8,242 nucleotides of DNA from an uncultured Alphaproteobacteria bacterium (GTDB taxonomy: Bacteria > Pseudomonadota > Alphaproteobacteria > Rhizobiales > Ancalomicrobiaceae). A model generated the notes under the pieces. That model made no database searches and had not been told where the DNA came from. It was given only the letters and a program-made list of their open reading frames with translations. Position numbers and translations under genes: made by a program. Of the stretch, positions 7,310-8,242 are shown piece by piece. The number at the start of each line of letters is the position of its first letter. The stretch's first letter is position 1. The stretch is taken from positions 1-8,242 of the forward strand of contig CALFRR010000112.1 in NCBI GenBank assembly GCA_937919435.1, read 5' to 3'.

Positions 7310-7483
7310 ATGACGGGTGTCGACGGCGATGACCTCGCCGAAGACCGGCGAGGCGGGGGGATGTTTCTCTCCGAAGCTCGCCGCGACGCTCTGGGCTCGG
7401 TGGTGTTGCTCGCCCCGACGGAACTCATCCGGTTCCGTCGACGAGGGCGGATACGGCCGTCGAATCGATTCGATCCGACGTGA
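7310..7483 (+). CDS. Possible small protein of 57 residues (doubtful)
   Basis: ATG 7310 has a good purine-rich ribosome site, GAGGGGG (7299-7305), four bases upstream, and the frame runs 57 codons to TGA. Third-position GC is about 72 percent, below what the surrounding clear genes show. The product, starting MTGVDGDDLAEDRR, has an acidic start, a short hydrophobic patch (GSVVLLAP) and an Arg-rich tail, and matches nothing I know. Two of the hairpins fall inside it. It could equally be noise in a non-coding leader. Confidence 0.2.
   Translation: MTGVDGDDLAEDRRGGGMFLSEARRDALGSVVLLAPTELIRFRRRGRIRPSNRFDPT
7460..7473. promoter_or_regulatory. 14-bp perfect palindrome with two abutting GANTC sites
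   Basis: TCGAATCGATTCGA is a perfect 14-bp palindrome. It contains GAATC (7462-7466) directly followed by GATTC (7467-7471), both targets of the alphaproteobacterial cell-cycle methylase CcrM. It could be an operator for a dimeric regulator or a methylation-sensitive site upstream of pntA. Confidence 0.35.
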
Positions 7484-7706
7484 CGCATCGAGGGCGAGCG
7501 ACCGCTCCGTCGAGGAGCGGATCGAGAGCACGGCGCGCGGTACGGCACTCTCGGTGTCGGGTCTCGTGTCGACGAGGGGAGGGTCGGCTTCCGCCACGGA
7601 CGGTGCGGCGGCCGATGCGGTCCCGGAGAGGGTTCCGCCGGTCGGGAGCGGGCGGCGGACACGTCGGCACGCGAACCGGCGTGGTCAGGCAGTCAGGGAG
7701 AAGTCC

Positions 7707-8242
7707 ATGAAGATCGCGATTCCCGTCGAACGCCTCGGGCAAGAGCGACGGGTGGCGGCAACGCCCGAGACGGTGAAGAAGTTCAAGAGCCTCGGATTCG
7801 AGGTGGCGGTGGAAGCGGGTGCGGGCGTGGCGTCGAGCCATCTCGATGCCGACTACGCCGCGGCCGGTGCGACGATCGTACCGGATGCGGCCTCGGCCTA
7901 CGCCGGTGCCGACGTCATCCTGAAGGTCCGTCGGCCGGGCGCCGACGAGCTCGCCCAGATGCCCAAGGGAGCCGTGCTGATCGGCATCCTGGAGCCGTGG
8001 GGCGCCAAGGCCGAGATCTCCGCCATCGCCGAGGCCGGACTGACCGCCTTCGCCATGGAGTTCATGCCGCGCATCACCCGCGCCCAGGTCATGGACGTCC
8101 TGTCGAGCCAGGCCAACCTCGCCGGATATCAGGCGGTGATCGAGGGTGCGGCGGTGTTCCACCGCGCCTTCCCGATGATGATGACGGCGGCCGGCACGGT
8201 GCCGGCGGCGCGCGTCTTCGTCATGGGCGCCGGCGTCGCCGG
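7707..8242 (+). CDS. pntA: NAD(P) transhydrogenase subunit alpha, N-terminal part (partial)
   Basis: The first 178 codons are present and the right edge cuts the gene. The product belongs to the proton-translocating transhydrogenase, which uses the proton gradient to move hydride from NADH to NADP+ and so supplies NADPH. This is the cytoplasmic NAD(H)-binding domain I. Recognisable features are ERRVAATPETVKKF near residues 13-27, MEFMPRITRAQ followed by MDVLSSQANLAGYQAV, FPMMMTAAGTVPAARV, and the start of the Rossmann nucleotide loop GAGVAG (from residue 174). The start at ATG 7707 has AGGGAG (7695-7700) six bases upstream. In many alphaproteobacteria the alpha subunit is split into two genes followed by pntB; whether that holds here lies outside the window. 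Confidence 0.95.
   Translation, partial: MKIAIPVERLGQERRVAATPETVKKFKSLGFEVAVEAGAGVASSHLDADYAAAGATIVPDAASAYAGADVILKVRRPGADELAQMPKGAVLIGILEPWGAKAEISAIAEAGLTAFAMEFMPRITRAQVMDVLSSQANLAGYQAVIEGAAVFHRAFPMMMTAAGTVPAARVFVMGAGVA

Larger units (their letters stand above)
7274..7520. repeat. Cluster of four perfect hairpins in the pntA upstream region
   Basis: Four perfect stems with short loops lie in about 250 bases: GACCACC/GGTGGTC (7274-7295, loop 8), CCTCGCCG/CGGCGAGG (7333-7353, loop 5), CGACGGAAC/GTTCCGTCG (7416-7440, loop 7) and CCGCTCC/GGAGCGG (7502-7520, loop 5). None is followed by a U-tract on the plus strand. High GC makes chance hairpins common, but this density with short loops is more than I see elsewhere in the window. 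A structured leader RNA is one reading. Confidence 0.4.
7173..7706. other. 534-base region before pntA with structured DNA, no convincing gene
   Basis: No database-recognisable gene is visible. Two small open frames on opposite strands overlap here (7310-7483 plus; 7256-7597 minus), each with moderate third-position GC and neither with a known motif. The region holds a possible promoter near 7232-7260, four perfect hairpins between 7274 and 7520, and a 14-bp palindrome at 7460-7473. A five-T run (7222-7226) after a 4-bp CATG stem (7207-7218) is too weak to call a terminator for the kinase gene. Confidence 0.6.

Noticed and set aside
7425..8162. 245-codon minus-strand frame
   Set aside because: It is antisense to pntA, which is unambiguous by its conserved motifs and ribosome site.

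Overview
The window is high-GC DNA with strongly GC-biased third codon positions, few intergenic T-runs and gene families typical of Alphaproteobacteria; a member of Hyphomicrobiales or Rhodospirillales is likely, but I cannot name a genus. It looks chromosomal. There is no transposase, integrase, CRISPR array, tRNA or rRNA.

Layout, left to right. (1) Positions 1-992, minus strand: the N-terminal 330 codons of an exported Pro/Ala/Glu-rich repeat protein of unknown function that runs off the left edge. (2) 1107-2678, minus: a complete sigma-54-type response regulator (receiver, AAA+, Fis-type helix-turn-helix) resembling the alphaproteobacterial TacA type. (3) 2679-2873: a divergent intergenic region with a near-consensus CtrA box and a GANTC site. 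(4) 2874-4715, plus: an M3-family oligoendopeptidase F. (5) 4716-5119: 404 bases without a gene, holding two overlapping hairpins just after the peptidase stop, another inverted repeat, and a 119-bp nested palindromic element that looks like a dispersed intergenic repeat. (6) 5083-5742, plus: a compact toxin-antitoxin module. An inverted repeat overlaps the likely -10 and ribosome binding site, followed by an AbrB/MazE-type antitoxin and, overlapping by ATGA, a Doc/Fic toxin with the kinase-type Lys in its motif. (7) 5808-7172, plus: an ABC1/AarF/UbiB-type atypical kinase. (8) 7173-7706: 534 bases with no convincing gene but several perfect hairpins and a 14-bp palindrome carrying two abutting GANTC sites. 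(9) 7707-8242, plus: the start of NAD(P) transhydrogenase subunit alpha (pntA), cut by the right edge.

How the parts relate. The left half may be cell-cycle or development linked, because a TacA-like regulator lies next to a CtrA-like box. The right half carries housekeeping metabolism (peptide turnover, quinone- or lipid-linked kinase, NADPH supply), with the toxin-antitoxin pair plus palindromic repeat sitting between peptidase and kinase like a later arrival. I see no wholly new system. The items most worth a second look are the CtrA-like site, the AbrB-Doc pair with its operator, the palindromic repeat, and the structured leader before pntA.
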